Shown piece by piece: positions 34,462 through 43,421 of a stretch of DNA of 58,623 nucleotides. Each line of letters starts with the position of its first letter. The stretch's first letter is position 1. Source of the DNA: a bacterium OL-1 (GTDB lineage: Bacteria; Actinomycetota; Coriobacteriia; Coriobacteriales; Atopobiaceae); the NCBI GenBank assembly GCA_000752675.2, contig LM994626.1:536170-594792 (forward strand), given 5' to 3'. Under the pieces are notes generated by a model. The model had not been told where the DNA came from, made no database searches, and was given only the letters and a program-made list of their open reading frames with translations. The position numbers were made by a program, and so were the translations under genes.

Positions 34462-35916
34462 ATGGCATTCAGCAAGAAAACCAAGATCGTGTGCACCATG
34501 GGCCCCGCCACCGAGAGTGACGACGTCCTTCGCTCCCTCATCGAGAGCGGCATGAACGTTGCCCGCTTCAACTTCTCCCATGGCAGCCACGACTACCACC
34601 GTCAGATGATCGAGCGCGTCCGCCGCATCTCGGCCGAGCTCAGCATCCCCGTGGCCATCATGCTCGACACCAAGGGCCCCGAGGTTCGCACCGGTCTTCT
34701 CGAGGATGGCAAGAAGGTCACCGTCAACACTGGCGACGCCATCGTGGTTACCGCCCAGCCCACCAGCGAGGACTTCCACGGCAACGCCGGTCACATCTCC
34801 CTCGACTACCTCAACCTCCCCAACGAGGTCGAGAAGGGCTCCATCCTCCTCATCGACGATGGCCTTGTCGGCCTTGAGGTCGACCACGTGGAGGGCTCCG
34901 ACATCCACTGTGTGGTCACCAACGGCGGCGAGATTGGCGAGAAGAAGGGCGTCAACGTTCCCAACGTGAACATTGGTCTGCCCTCCGTCACCGACCAGGA
35001 CCGCGCGGACATCATGTTTGGCTGCGAGCTGGGCATCGATGCCATTGCCGCGTCCTTCATCCGCGACGGCGCCGCAGTCAAGCAGATCCGCGACATCTGC
35101 GTCGAGATGGGCGCACCGCACGTCCAGATCTTCCCCAAGATCGAGAGCGCACTTGGCGTCAAGAACTTCGACGAGATTCTCGAAGCCTCCGACGGAATCA
35201 TGGTTGCCCGTGGTGACCTGGGCGTCGAGGTACCCGCTGCCCAGGTGCCCCACATCCAGAAGACCATCATCCGCAAGTGCAACAACGCGTATAAGCCGGT
35301 CATCACTGCAACGCAGATGCTTGACTCGATGATCCGCAACCCGCGCCCCACGCGCGCCGAGGTCGCCGACGTTGCCAACGCCATCTATGACGGCACCGAC
35401 TGCGTCATGCTCTCCGGCGAGACCGCTGCCGGCAAGTACCCCGTGGCTGCCGTGCGCACCATGGCAGAGGTCGCCAAGGAGACCGAGCGCTACCTCGAGG
35501 AGCGCAAGGTCTACCACGACCGTGGCGGTGTGCGCAACGTGAACGGCGCCACCGGCTTTGCAGCCGTCGAGATGGCCGACCGCGTTGACGCCAAGTGCAT
35601 CCTGTGCCCCACGCACTCCGGCCGCACCGCGCGCATCGTCTCCAACTTCCGTCCGCGCATCCCGCTCTACGCCATGAGCCCGAGCGAGGAGGCCATCCGT
35701 CGCACCTGCTTCTACTGGGGCGTCTACGCATTCAAGACCACGGAGCAGGGCTCGCTTTCCAACACGCTCTACAACGCCCTCAACGTTGCCAAGGCGAACA
35801 AGGTCGTTGACCCCGGTGACATTGTGGTCATCACCGCCGGCGACCCGCAGACCTCCCCGCGCCAGGGCGACTACACCACCAGCACCAACATGGCAATGGT
35901 GGCGCAGATCCAGTAG
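34462..35916 (+). CDS. pyk: Pyruvate kinase
   Basis: Last step of glycolysis: phosphoenolpyruvate plus ADP to pyruvate plus ATP. TKIVCTMGPATES at the start, the MNVARFNFSHGSHDYH region with substrate Arg, LDTKGPEVRTG, IFPKIES with the catalytic Lys, and MVARGDLGVE with metal ligands. 484 aa, one C-terminal regulatory domain. AAAGGAG precedes the ATG. Confidence 0.96.
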   Translation: MAFSKKTKIVCTMGPATESDDVLRSLIESGMNVARFNFSHGSHDYHRQMIERVRRISAELSIPVAIMLDTKGPEVRTGLLEDGKKVTVNTGDAIVVTAQPTSEDFHGNAGHISLDYLNLPNEVEKGSILLIDDGLVGLEVDHVEGSDIHCVVTNGGEIGEKKGVNVPNVNIGLPSVTDQDRADIMFGCELGIDAIAASFIRDGAAVKQIRDICVEMGAPHVQIFPKIESALGVKNFDEILEASDGIMVARGDLGVEVPAAQVPHIQKTIIRKCNNAYKPVITATQMLDSMIRNPRPTRAEVADVANAIYDGTDCVMLSGETAAGKYPVAAVRTMAEVAKETERYLEERKVYHDRGGVRNVNGATGFAAVEMADRVDAKCILCPTHSGRTARIVSNFRPRIPLYAMSPSEEAIRRTCFYWGVYAFKTTEQGSLSNTLYNALNVAKANKVVDPGDIVVITAGDPQTSPRQGDYTTSTNMAMVAQIQ

Positions 35917-35940
35917 GGTTTACGCTAGGTTTTGTCGCAG

Positions 35941-35974
35941 GCCGCCTCGGGCTTCTCGCCCGGGGCGGCTTTTC
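35941..35974 (+). terminator. Rho-independent terminator after pyk
   Basis: GCCGCCTCGGGC pairs with GCCCGGGGCGGC (one G-U), with a 5-base loop and TTTTCTT after it; 24 bases past the pyk stop. Confidence 0.85.
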
Positions 35975-36000
35975 TTGGCGAGAAGGACACCTGTCATTGC

Positions 36001-36144
36001 GATGGCGCAACGACTCCGCCGGAAGGCTCTCTTTGATACGATTTGCACCAAATCAAGCCCTCCGGCGACTTTTTGTCTCCGGAGAGCCCGTTATGGCGAG
36101 AATTGCAACTATACCCGCCTTCCGGCGACATTATCGCAACAGCC
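36001..36144. repeat. CTCCGGCG hairpin repeats, about three units at 59-60 base spacing
   Basis: Hairpins CTCCGGCG...CTCCGGAG at 36060-36084 and TTCCGGCG at 36120, preceded by a degenerate unit whose right arm CGCCGGAAG lies at 36017-36025. Same unit as at 43068-43275 and 2466-2498. They fill the gap between pyk and the amylase stop. Confidence 0.6.
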
Positions 36145-36158
36145 GCCTACGGCAGCCG

Positions 36159-37490
36159 CTAGCGCTCGCAGAGCCACCAGAACGCCGAGAAGGGCGCCAA
36201 CTCTGAGCCGCCGCCAAAGTCGTGCGGCTCGCCGGTGATGAGGTCCACGGCGCGTCCGCACCCGGCGTCGAAGTGCGCCACGGCAGGATCGGCTGACGCG
36301 TTAATCGCCACTATGACCCGCTCCCCACCATGGCAGCGCTGAAACACCAGCTGCTGCGGCTGGCACTGCAGCTCGTGGTAGTCGCCCCACACAATGGCGT
36401 CGCTCTTCTCGCGCGCATACGCCAGCGCGGCCACCCAGTCCGTGAGGTCGTTCCACTCCGGCGCGTCAAGCGCGGGGCGCAGCTCGTAGTCGCCATAGTG
36501 CTGCTCGCCCTCGATGCCCCACTCGCTACCGTAGTAGACGCAGGGCACGCCGCACATGGCAAAGAGAAGCCCATAGAGCGGCTTGAGCTGGCGCTTGTCG
36601 TCCAGTTTGGCCGCAATGCGCGGCACGTCGTGATTGTCGACAAAGTCGAGCAGGTGCTTGCCCGTGTAGAGGTCCCAGGGCTGGGAGCCGCTCTGACGCT
36701 CAAGAGCGTAGGCCACCTCGTGCATGTTTGCGCTGTTGAAGCTTGACCAAAGGCCCTTGTAGGCCTCGTAGTTGGTCACCGAGTCGCACAGGCCGTCGCC
36801 CATCCACTGGTTGTAGTCGCCAAACATGGTCTCGCCAACCAGCACGAACTTCTCGCCACGCTCCTGCGAGATGCCGTCGGCAATCTGACGCAGGTAGCCC
36901 AGGTAGCCGCGGTCAAGGCAGTAGGCCACGTCCAAGCGCAGGCCGTCAATGTCAAAGTCGCGCACCCAGCCGCGGATGACGTCGGCTAGGTAGTCGTTGA
37001 GCTCGAAGTTGCCGTGGTTGAGCTTCACGAGCGTGGAGACACCCGCCCAGGTCTCGTAGCCAAAGCCATCGTTGAACTCGCTGTTGCCGTTCCAGTCGAT
37101 GTTGAACCAGCCGGCGTAGCGGCTCTGCTGACCCTTCTCGCGCACGTCGCGAAAGGCAAAGAACTCGCGACCAACGTGGTTAAAGACGCCATCGAGAAGC
37201 ACGCGGATGCCCGCCTTGTGGCACGCGTCCACAACAAAGCGCAGGTCGTCGTTGGTGCCAAGGCGACAGTCGACGGTCGTGTAGTCCGTGGTGTCATAGC
37301 CGTGCGTGAGGCTCTGGAAGACGGGGTTGAGCATGAGACAGGTGGCACCCAGGCGCTTCATGTGGTCGACCCAGCCGTCGTCGACGAGCTTGCGCAGCCG
37401 CGGCACGGTGACCCCGTCGTTCTCGTGCGGCGCGCCGCACAGCCCCAGCGGATAGACCTGATAGACAAAGGATGGCTCATACCAGCTCAT
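36159..37490 (-). CDS. GH13 alpha-amylase-family glycosidase
   Basis: Cytoplasmic alpha-glucan hydrolase or maltodextrin enzyme (no signal peptide). Four GH13 regions are visible: DGVFNHVG, GLRLDVAYC (nucleophile Asp), LVGETMFGDY (acid Glu) and FVDNHDVPR. A small C-terminal beta domain ends the 443-residue protein. The frame runs to 37676, but ATG 37490 with GAGAGGAG upstream fits. Monocistronic. Exact substrate uncertain; the N-terminus starting directly with YQVYPLGLCG resembles small maltogenic/neopullulanase-like enzymes. Confidence 0.88.
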   Translation of the reverse strand: MSWYEPSFVYQVYPLGLCGAPHENDGVTVPRLRKLVDDGWVDHMKRLGATCLMLNPVFQSLTHGYDTTDYTTVDCRLGTNDDLRFVVDACHKAGIRVLLDGVFNHVGREFFAFRDVREKGQQSRYAGWFNIDWNGNSEFNDGFGYETWAGVSTLVKLNHGNFELNDYLADVIRGWVRDFDIDGLRLDVAYCLDRGYLGYLRQIADGISQERGEKFVLVGETMFGDYNQWMGDGLCDSVTNYEAYKGLWSSFNSANMHEVAYALERQSGSQPWDLYTGKHLLDFVDNHDVPRIAAKLDDKRQLKPLYGLLFAMCGVPCVYYGSEWGIEGEQHYGDYELRPALDAPEWNDLTDWVAALAYAREKSDAIVWGDYHELQCQPQQLVFQRCHGGERVIVAINASADPAVAHFDAGCGRAVDLITGEPHDFGGGSELAPFSAFWWLCER

Positions 37491-37674
37491 CGTTGCTCCT
37501 CTCGTCGTGGGCGAGACGCCCGTGCGGACGGCGTCCAGGGGGCGCCGTGCCAGCCACTCAACCATACGCGATAAACGTTGTGCAAACGTGAACGGATTTG
37601 TACGGGGTGTGCGAGAAGTGCGTAGCCGCCACGGCTGCTTGACCTCAGGGGTTTCTCGCCCCCCCTCCTTCTGC

Positions 37675-37775
37675 AAACCTGCGACTTAATAGCAGTCTCG
37701 CGTGGAAGCTCCCGAGAAGAACCGCAGGTAGATGGTTTGCAGCTCTCGCCGGCACTGCAATTAAGCCGCAGGTTT
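37675..37775. repeat. Inverted-repeat element with 22-base arms
   Basis: AAACCTGCGACTTAATAGCA(GT) at 37675-37696 and its complement at 37754-37775 match at 20 of 22 positions, with a 57-base centre. A second inverted pair, CTGCAAACC (37671-37679) and GGTTTGCAG (37734-37742), is interlaced. The centre contains AACCGCAGGTAGATGG, found again inverted at 58492-58507. Confidence 0.65.
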
Positions 37776-38064
37776 CTCTGTTGGTCGAAGTTGGACCAAG
37801 GGCTGGTTGCGAATCCCTTGTTGCGGCATCCAGCCAACGTCGGCATCCAGCCGAAATCTGGATTGAGCCGAGATTAGTGCGTGTTTTTCCGGAATCCTTT
37901 CATGACCAACTGGCTAAATGTGATTCTGTCGAGAAATAACGTTCAATAACTGAGGAGCCTTGGAGAGAGTCTTGAGGGAACCTCGGAGAAACCCGAAGAG
38001 AAGACCGCGGAAAAGGCCTCGGAGAATCCTGAGGTAGGCCTTGGCTAACCGGCCACCAGCGCAG

Positions 38065-38095
38065 ATGAGACAAAGGGACTGTCCCTTTGTCTCAT
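38065..38095. repeat. Perfect palindromic 31-base repeat, copy 2
   Basis: ATGAGACAAAGGGAC, a central T, then the exact inverted complement. It matches the imperfect copy at 7813-7843. Confidence 0.75.
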
Positions 38096-38299
38096 GCGAA
38101 TGGCCGCGGTCTAAGGCCGCGGCCACCGGGAAGGGGTCCCTCGAAGACCGAGGGACGGGAGAGACGGCCGGGTGTTCGGGGGGACCCAGCCGTTCCTTAC
38201 CCATGGTGGCCTCCACGGGTTGCGGAACGGTGAACCACGGGTAACAACGGGTGCAAGATTGGCAACGTGAAACGTAACGACGCAGGTAGAAGCCCCGCG

Positions 38300-38974
38300 T
38301 TACGAGACCTGTCCGAGAAGCCCGGCCACAATCGTCTCGTTGGCCTCCTCAGACGCTGCCGAGAAGAACCCCGGCGTGAGCAGATCGTATGCGGGAACGC
38401 TGCGGATGAGCCCCTCGTGGTTCTCATCCACAATGCGCCCCGCCACGGCAACAGCCTCGCGCACGTCCGCCTCGATCACGGGGTACTGCGGGTACGCGGC
38501 ACAGGCGGCAATGAGCTCAGGCGTCACGCACGGGCGCAGCGAGATATCAAAGGTTCTACCAAAGAGCGCAAAGTCGCGCTGCTTGCGCTTGCGGGTGACG
38601 TCACCAGCCTTCACGCCAATAGAGGCGATGTACGCCCGCGTGCGCGTGTTGTACACAGAGTCGCACACAAGGTGCGCCCACGCGCCCAGCGCCAGGTCAT
38701 GCAGGGAGCCGGCGTCCTCCGCGTCGCAACCCACAACAAAGCGATCCCAGAACGCCTGGTAGTTTGGCGAAGGAATGGCACCGCCGTCGGCAAAGTGCGT
38801 CTCACGGTAGTCGCGCAGGCGCGCGACGGGCACCGGCACCATGTAGCCCACATAGATGTCGGGCAGAAAGTTGCCAAACAGGAAGGCGTTCACGTCGCGC
38901 ACGCCCAGCCGAGCGGCCCCCTCCTCGCGAAGGAGCCGTTCGACGTGGGCGGTATGTATGTTCCAGCTGGGCAC
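38300..38974 (-). CDS. Zinc-dependent phospholipase C-like protein
   Basis: 224 residues, S1/P1-nuclease/phospholipase-C fold by motif. An N-terminal WNIHTAH supplies early metal ligands, then FGNFLPDIYVGY, a central ALGAWAHLVCDSVYN, and DENHEGLI late in the protein. No signal peptide, unlike clostridial phospholipases, so the substrate is probably intracellular or the annotation is by fold only. Start GTG 38974 is 33 bases after pheT, so it may be cotranscribed with pheST. Confidence 0.7.
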   Translation of the reverse strand: MPSWNIHTAHVERLLREEGAARLGVRDVNAFLFGNFLPDIYVGYMVPVPVARLRDYRETHFADGGAIPSPNYQAFWDRFVVGCDAEDAGSLHDLALGAWAHLVCDSVYNTRTRAYIASIGVKAGDVTRKRKQRDFALFGRTFDISLRPCVTPELIAACAAYPQYPVIEADVREAVAVAGRIVDENHEGLIRSVPAYDLLTPGFFSAASEEANETIVAGLLGQVS

Positions 38975-39007
38975 GTGTGTGCGTCCTTGCGGCGAGCGGA
39001 CAGCCCG

Positions 39008-41470
39008 CTAGCCGCGGACCTCTCCGCCGGTGGCGCGGCAGACCTTGTCCACGAGCTTCTTGTGGGCGCGGTCCACCTCCTCGGAGGTCAGCGTGTGGTC
39101 GGCAGAGCGATAGGTGAGCGAGAAGGCCATCGACTTCTTGCCCAGGCCAACGCGCACGGGATCACGGTAGACGTCAAAGAGGCGCACGTCCGAGAGGAGC
39201 TTGCCGCCGGCGCTCTTGATGCGCTGCTCAAGCTGCTCACAGGTAACGGACTCGTCGACAACGATGGCCAGGTCAACGTCCACCCCAGGCAGCGTGGGCA
39301 CGTCGACGTAGGGAAGCTCGCGGTGAGCCAGGCGCAGGAGCGACTCAACCGAGAGCTCGAAGGCAACCACGGGAGCGTCGACGCCAAATGCCTTGAGCGC
39401 CTTGGGGTGGATGTTGCCAACCCAGCCCATGAGCTCGCCCTTATTGCCGTAGACCTCGGCCGCGCGACCGGGCTGCAGCCAGCCGTAGGTCTGGGGGTCT
39501 GCCACCTTGAAGCGCACCTTGGTCACGCGAAGCGCTGAGAGGAGCTGCTCCACCACACCCTTGGCGTCAAAGAAGTCGTAGTCCTCAAACTTCTGGCACC
39601 ACTCGTCGTCGCGGTGGCCGGAGAGCACGCCGCACACAAAGCTGGGCTCGTCGGGCTGGCTCTTGTTCTCGTGGCCAAAGAAGACGCGGCCAATCTCATA
39701 GAGCGCCACCGCATCCACGCCGTGGTCGAGGTTGTACGCCACCGAGCGGAGAAGCCCGGGCAGGATCGAGCGGCGCATCTCGGCCTGGTCGGCAACGAGC
39801 GGGTTGATGATCCTGACGGGGATGCCGCGGCCTTCCTCGCTCATACCAAGCTTGGAGAGGTCGTTGGCATCGGCAAAGCAGTACGTGGTGGTCTCGGAGA
39901 GGCCGCAGGCGCGCAGCGTGCGACCAATCTTGCGAATGCGCTGCTGGTCAACGGTCAGGCCACCGGCGTGGTTGCGCGCAGCGGGAAGCGTGGGCGTGAT
40001 GTCGCCCTCGCCCCACAGGCGCACGACCTCCTCGATGAGGTCGACCTCGCGCGTGAGGTCGGGTCGGTTGGTGGGCGCGGTCACCGTATAGGCGCCGTTC
40101 TCGGCAGGCTCGACCTTGCAGCCGAGGCGCTTGAGGCGCGCGACCACGAAGTCGTCCGGAATGTCCGCACCGGCGAGCGCGCGAACGCGGGCGGGGCGCA
40201 TGGTGATCACGGGCGCGGGCACGGGACCGGGATAGACGTCCACGATGCCCGGGCAGACCTCGGCCGAGCAGCACTCCTCAAAGAGCGCCGCGGCGATGTT
40301 GGAGACGTCCGCGCAGCCGGCGCCGTCGACCTGGCGCTCGTAGCGAATGGAGGCCTCGCTCATGAGGTCAAGGTTGCGGCTCGTGCGGGAGATGTGGCCG
40401 GCCGAGAAGGTCGCGCTCTCGAGCAGGACGTCGGTCGTGGTCTCGTCGATCTCGGAGTTGAGGCCGCCCATGACGCCGGCAAGCGCGATGGGGGTCTCGC
40501 CGCCGTCGGTGATGACGCACATGTCGGGCGTGAGCGAGCGCTCCTTCTCGTCGAGCGTGGTGAGAAGCTCGCCGTCGCGCGCAGCCCGCACCACCACGTG
40601 GCGCTTGCCATCCTCGCGCTTCTGGAGCTTGCCCAGGTCGAAGGCGTGGAGCGGCTGGCCGGTGAGGTACATCACGTAGTTGGTGACGTCCACCACGTTG
40701 TTGATGGGCCTGGAGCCGGCGGCAATCACGCGACGCGCGAGCCACTCGGGGCTGGGGCCAATCTTCACGTTGCGCACCACGCGGGCCGTGTAGCGCGGGC
40801 AGAGCTCCGCGTCGTCGATCTGCACGTCCACCAGGTCGTGGGCATCCGGCCCCTTCTCCTCCTTGATCGAGGGAAGCGTGATGTGGGTGCCCTCGTCGAG
40901 AACGGCCGAGGTTTCCACCGCCATGCCCACCATGGAGAGGCAGTCGGGACGGTTGGGGGTGATCTCGCAGTCAATCACGGTGTCGGAGCTGCCCAGGTAG
41001 TCCGTGTAGAGCATGCCCACGGGAGCGTCGGGCGGCAGGATGATGATGCCGTCGTGGTCGTTGCCCAGGCCAAGCTCGCGCTCGGAGCAGTTCATGCCAT
41101 AGGACTCGACGCCGCGGAGCTTTGACTTCTTGATCTTCACGTCGCCGGGGAGCACGGCGCCGATCATGGCGGTCACAATGTGATCGCCCTCGTTGAAGTT
41201 CTGGGCGCCGCACACAATCTGCAGCGGCACGGGGTTGCCGTTCTCGTCGACGTTCTTGTCGCCAACGGAGACCTGGCAGAGCCACATGTGGTCGGAGTCT
41301 GGGTGCGGCTTCTTGCTCACCACCTGGGCGGTGTAGACGTGGTCGAGGTCGGCGCCAACGCGCTCGACGCCCTCGACCTCGGTGCCGGTGCGGATGTACT
41401 CGTTGACCAGGTCCTTGGGGTCTTCGGGCACGTCCACCATGTCCTTGAGCCACTCATACGAAACGCGCAT
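39008..41470 (-). CDS. pheT: Phenylalanyl-tRNA synthetase beta subunit
   Basis: Charges tRNA-Phe as part of the alpha2-beta2 enzyme; this subunit carries editing and tRNA-binding domains. An EMAP-like tRNA-binding domain (about 40-150, with GMNCSERELGLG), B3/B4 editing domain, B5 domain, core catalytic-like domain (ETTTYCFADANDL) and a C-terminal FDX-ACB anticodon domain (about 725-818, SVRLFDVY-like). 820 aa, normal. Lies 102 bases after pheS. Confidence 0.95.
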   Translation of the reverse strand: MRVSYEWLKDMVDVPEDPKDLVNEYIRTGTEVEGVERVGADLDHVYTAQVVSKKPHPDSDHMWLCQVSVGDKNVDENGNPVPLQIVCGAQNFNEGDHIVTAMIGAVLPGDVKIKKSKLRGVESYGMNCSERELGLGNDHDGIIILPPDAPVGMLYTDYLGSSDTVIDCEITPNRPDCLSMVGMAVETSAVLDEGTHITLPSIKEEKGPDAHDLVDVQIDDAELCPRYTARVVRNVKIGPSPEWLARRVIAAGSRPINNVVDVTNYVMYLTGQPLHAFDLGKLQKREDGKRHVVVRAARDGELLTTLDEKERSLTPDMCVITDGGETPIALAGVMGGLNSEIDETTTDVLLESATFSAGHISRTSRNLDLMSEASIRYERQVDGAGCADVSNIAAALFEECCSAEVCPGIVDVYPGPVPAPVITMRPARVRALAGADIPDDFVVARLKRLGCKVEPAENGAYTVTAPTNRPDLTREVDLIEEVVRLWGEGDITPTLPAARNHAGGLTVDQQRIRKIGRTLRACGLSETTTYCFADANDLSKLGMSEEGRGIPVRIINPLVADQAEMRRSILPGLLRSVAYNLDHGVDAVALYEIGRVFFGHENKSQPDEPSFVCGVLSGHRDDEWCQKFEDYDFFDAKGVVEQLLSALRVTKVRFKVADPQTYGWLQPGRAAEVYGNKGELMGWVGNIHPKALKAFGVDAPVVAFELSVESLLRLAHRELPYVDVPTLPGVDVDLAIVVDESVTCEQLEQRIKSAGGKLLSDVRLFDVYRDPVRVGLGKKSMAFSLTYRSADHTLTSEEVDRAHKKLVDKVCRATGGEVRG

Positions 41471-41572
41471 GGTATCTGCAATCCCTTCTGGGCGGCTTGG
41501 TGCGGCCGCCCTGGTTCTTCTCGTCCTGCCGCGGGCTTCTCGCCCGGGCGCCTCCTTCTGCCCTGGCCAGGC

Positions 41573-42640
41573 CTAGAACTGGTTCAGGAAGCGCATGTCG
41601 CCGGTCATGAGCATGCGCAGGTCAGGCAGGTCGTAGCGAAGCGCGGCCACGCGCTCAACGCCAATGCCAAAGGCGAAGCCGGTGTACTTCTCAGGGTCGA
41701 TGCCGCAGTAGCGGAAGACGTTGGGGTCGACCATGCCGCAGCCCAGAATCTCGAGCCAGCCGGTGTTCTTGCAGAAGCGGCAGCCCTTGCCGTGGCACAC
41801 GCCGCAGGAGACGTCGACCTCGCAGCTGGGCTCGGTGAACGGGAAGAAGTGCGGGCGGTAGCGGGTGGCGCGGTCCTTGCCAAAGATCTCGCGGGTGAAG
41901 TAGTCGAGCGTGCCCTTGAGGTCGCCAAAGGTGATGCCCTCGTCAACGACAAGGCCCTCTACCTGCGTGAACTGCGGCAGATGATTGGCGTCGGCGGTGT
42001 CCGGGCGAAAGACGGTGCCGGGGCAGATCATGTAGATGGGAGGCTCGTGGGTCTCCATGGTGTGCACCTGGACGCCCGAGGTCTGGGTGCGCAGCAGGAT
42101 GTCGGACTCGCCCTGGACGTGGGTCTCCTTGCCCTCGGGGGCGTTGTCTACCACGTAGAAGGTGTCGCGCGCGGAGCGGCTGGGGTGGTCCTCCGGGGCG
42201 TTGAGCGCGGTGAAGTTGTAGTAGGTGGTCTCGACGTAGGGACCGTCCTCGACGGTGTAGCCCAAGCCGCAGAAGATGTCCTCGATCTCCTCGCGAATCT
42301 GGCTGATGAGGTGCTGCGTACCCGGGGAGAGTGTGCGGCCGGGAAGCGTGACGTCCACCGCGTCGGCGGCCATGCGGCGCTCCATTAGCTCGTTTGCCAG
42401 CTCCTCGCGACGGGCGGCGAGGCCAGCCTCTACCTTGGCGCGCACGGTGTTCGCCATCTGGCCCATGGCGCGGCGCTCCTCGGGAGGGACCTGGCCCATC
42501 ATGTGCATGAGGGCCGTGAGCCTGCCCTTGCGGCCGAGCATGGAGACGCGGAGGGCCTCGAGGGCCTCCATGGTCTCAGCGCGCTTAAGTCCCTCCTCTA
42601 CCTGCGCCTCAATGGACTTGAGGTCATCGGACATCGCCAT
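41573..42640 (-). CDS. pheS: Phenylalanyl-tRNA synthetase alpha subunit
   Basis: Catalytic subunit of the class II synthetase. An N-terminal coiled-coil arm (residues 1-90), motif 2 in CPGTVFRPDTADANHLPQFT and motif 3 in GFAFGIGVERVAALRYDL. A Cys knuckle CGVCHGKGCRFC lies in the insertion, as in many Gram-positive enzymes. AAAGGATT precedes ATG 42640. Controlled by the T-box leader directly upstream. Confidence 0.96.
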   Translation of the reverse strand: MAMSDDLKSIEAQVEEGLKRAETMEALEALRVSMLGRKGRLTALMHMMGQVPPEERRAMGQMANTVRAKVEAGLAARREELANELMERRMAADAVDVTLPGRTLSPGTQHLISQIREEIEDIFCGLGYTVEDGPYVETTYYNFTALNAPEDHPSRSARDTFYVVDNAPEGKETHVQGESDILLRTQTSGVQVHTMETHEPPIYMICPGTVFRPDTADANHLPQFTQVEGLVVDEGITFGDLKGTLDYFTREIFGKDRATRYRPHFFPFTEPSCEVDVSCGVCHGKGCRFCKNTGWLEILGCGMVDPNVFRYCGIDPEKYTGFAFGIGVERVAALRYDLPDLRMLMTGDMRFLNQF

Positions 42641-42662
42641 AGTGCAATCCTTTCCAAAGCCA

Positions 42663-42945
42663 ATAAAAAACCGTCCCGGGCCATGCTGCCCAAGGACGGA
42701 TGTCTCCGCGGTACCACCTTGATTGACGTGCGCGTTTTCTCTCGCGCGCGCCCACTCGTTGCGCCCCGTGCCGTGGGGCCTACGGCTTCCCTACTCGCTG
42801 GCCGTGCGGCCGGCTTTGAGGTTGCGGCTGGTGGAGTGAACTCTGGACGTCAGCCTTGGAGGGACCTCTCAGCCGGTGAGCCCCATCTCTTGTCCGCTGG
42901 CGACGCGACGACCAAACCTCTCCGTCATTGCCTAGGGGGCATGGT
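42663..42945 (-). promoter_or_regulatory. T-box riboswitch leader for pheS-pheT (tRNA-Phe responsive)
   Basis: On the minus strand the T-box core AAGGTGGTACCGCGG lies at 42720-42706. A terminator hairpin follows, CCGTCC...GGACGG with six U residues (42699-42665), only 25 bases before pheS. About 120 bases upstream of the core, AGAGTTCACTCC (UUC at 42840-42838) is the likely specifier loop with a Phe codon. Binding of uncharged tRNA-Phe should favour the antiterminator. The 5-prime limit is approximate. Confidence 0.88.
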
Positions 42946-43067
42946 AGCACGATGGGGCGCTGGCGAGGAGGGCGGAGCCAAAACGGGCGTAAGCTCTGCA
43001 TGATTCCGGGGCGGGGGCCGGGGCGGCGGCTGGGAGCGCGCCAGCGGTGGGCGCGCCTAAGATCCCG

Positions 43068-43275
43068 CTCCGGCGTCATTTCTTCTCCGGAGGGCGAGTT
43101 CCCGCAACCGCAGCGGAGAAAAACAAATCTCCGGCGAGGATTCGACGCCGGAGGGCGCGTCTCGTACGGAATCCCGTCGGGAGTCCACGTTCCGGCGCAG
43201 TTTTCTCGCCGAAAGACCCATTTCCGCAGCAGCGGCGTACGAAGTCTTTCCTCCGGCGTCATTCTGCGCCGGAAG
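43068..43275. repeat. Array of four hairpin repeats with exact 61-base period
   Basis: Palindromic units start at 43068, 43129, 43190 and 43251, each about 25 bases (CTCCGGCG, 9-base loop, CGCCGGAG or close). The last two units also share AGACCCATTTC after the hairpin. Intervening sequences of about 35 bases differ. A single-copy relative lies at 2466-2498 and a shorter array at 36001-36144. No Cas gene is present. Confidence 0.75.
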
Positions 43276-43421
43276 ACCCATTTCGGTACAGCAGACGCAT
43301 TCGAAACCCCTGCTGCAGCAACCTCTCGGCCAACTTATCATGTGATGCGGATATTGCCCATCCCTTTCACAATCCCCGTGCAGCACTGCACTCACAAGCC
43401 ACACGAAAGACGGAGCGCCTC

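Larger units (their letters stand above)
37491..38299. other. Gene-free 809-base repeat-rich stretch
   Basis: No convincing gene. It holds the inverted-repeat element 37675-37775, two copies of CGGCATCCAGCC at 37824-37835 and 37841-37852, a run of imperfect CCTCGGAGAA-like repeats (about 37950-38035), the perfect palindrome at 38065-38095, and a GTCCCTCG/CGAGGGAC hairpin at 38136-38156. A minus-strand frame through the purine-rich repeats gives an LRxLRGLFRGLLFGF-like peptide but has no ribosome site. Confidence 0.5.

Noticed and set aside
37914-38216. 100-codon minus-strand frame with LRILRGLFRGLLFGF-like repeats
   Set aside because: Produced by a purine-rich repeat and crossing the 31-base palindrome; no ribosome site and no recognisable domain.
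43068-43275. CRISPR array
   Set aside because: Only four units, repeats too degenerate, spacers not of equal independent type, no cas genes. Kept as a hairpin repeat array.
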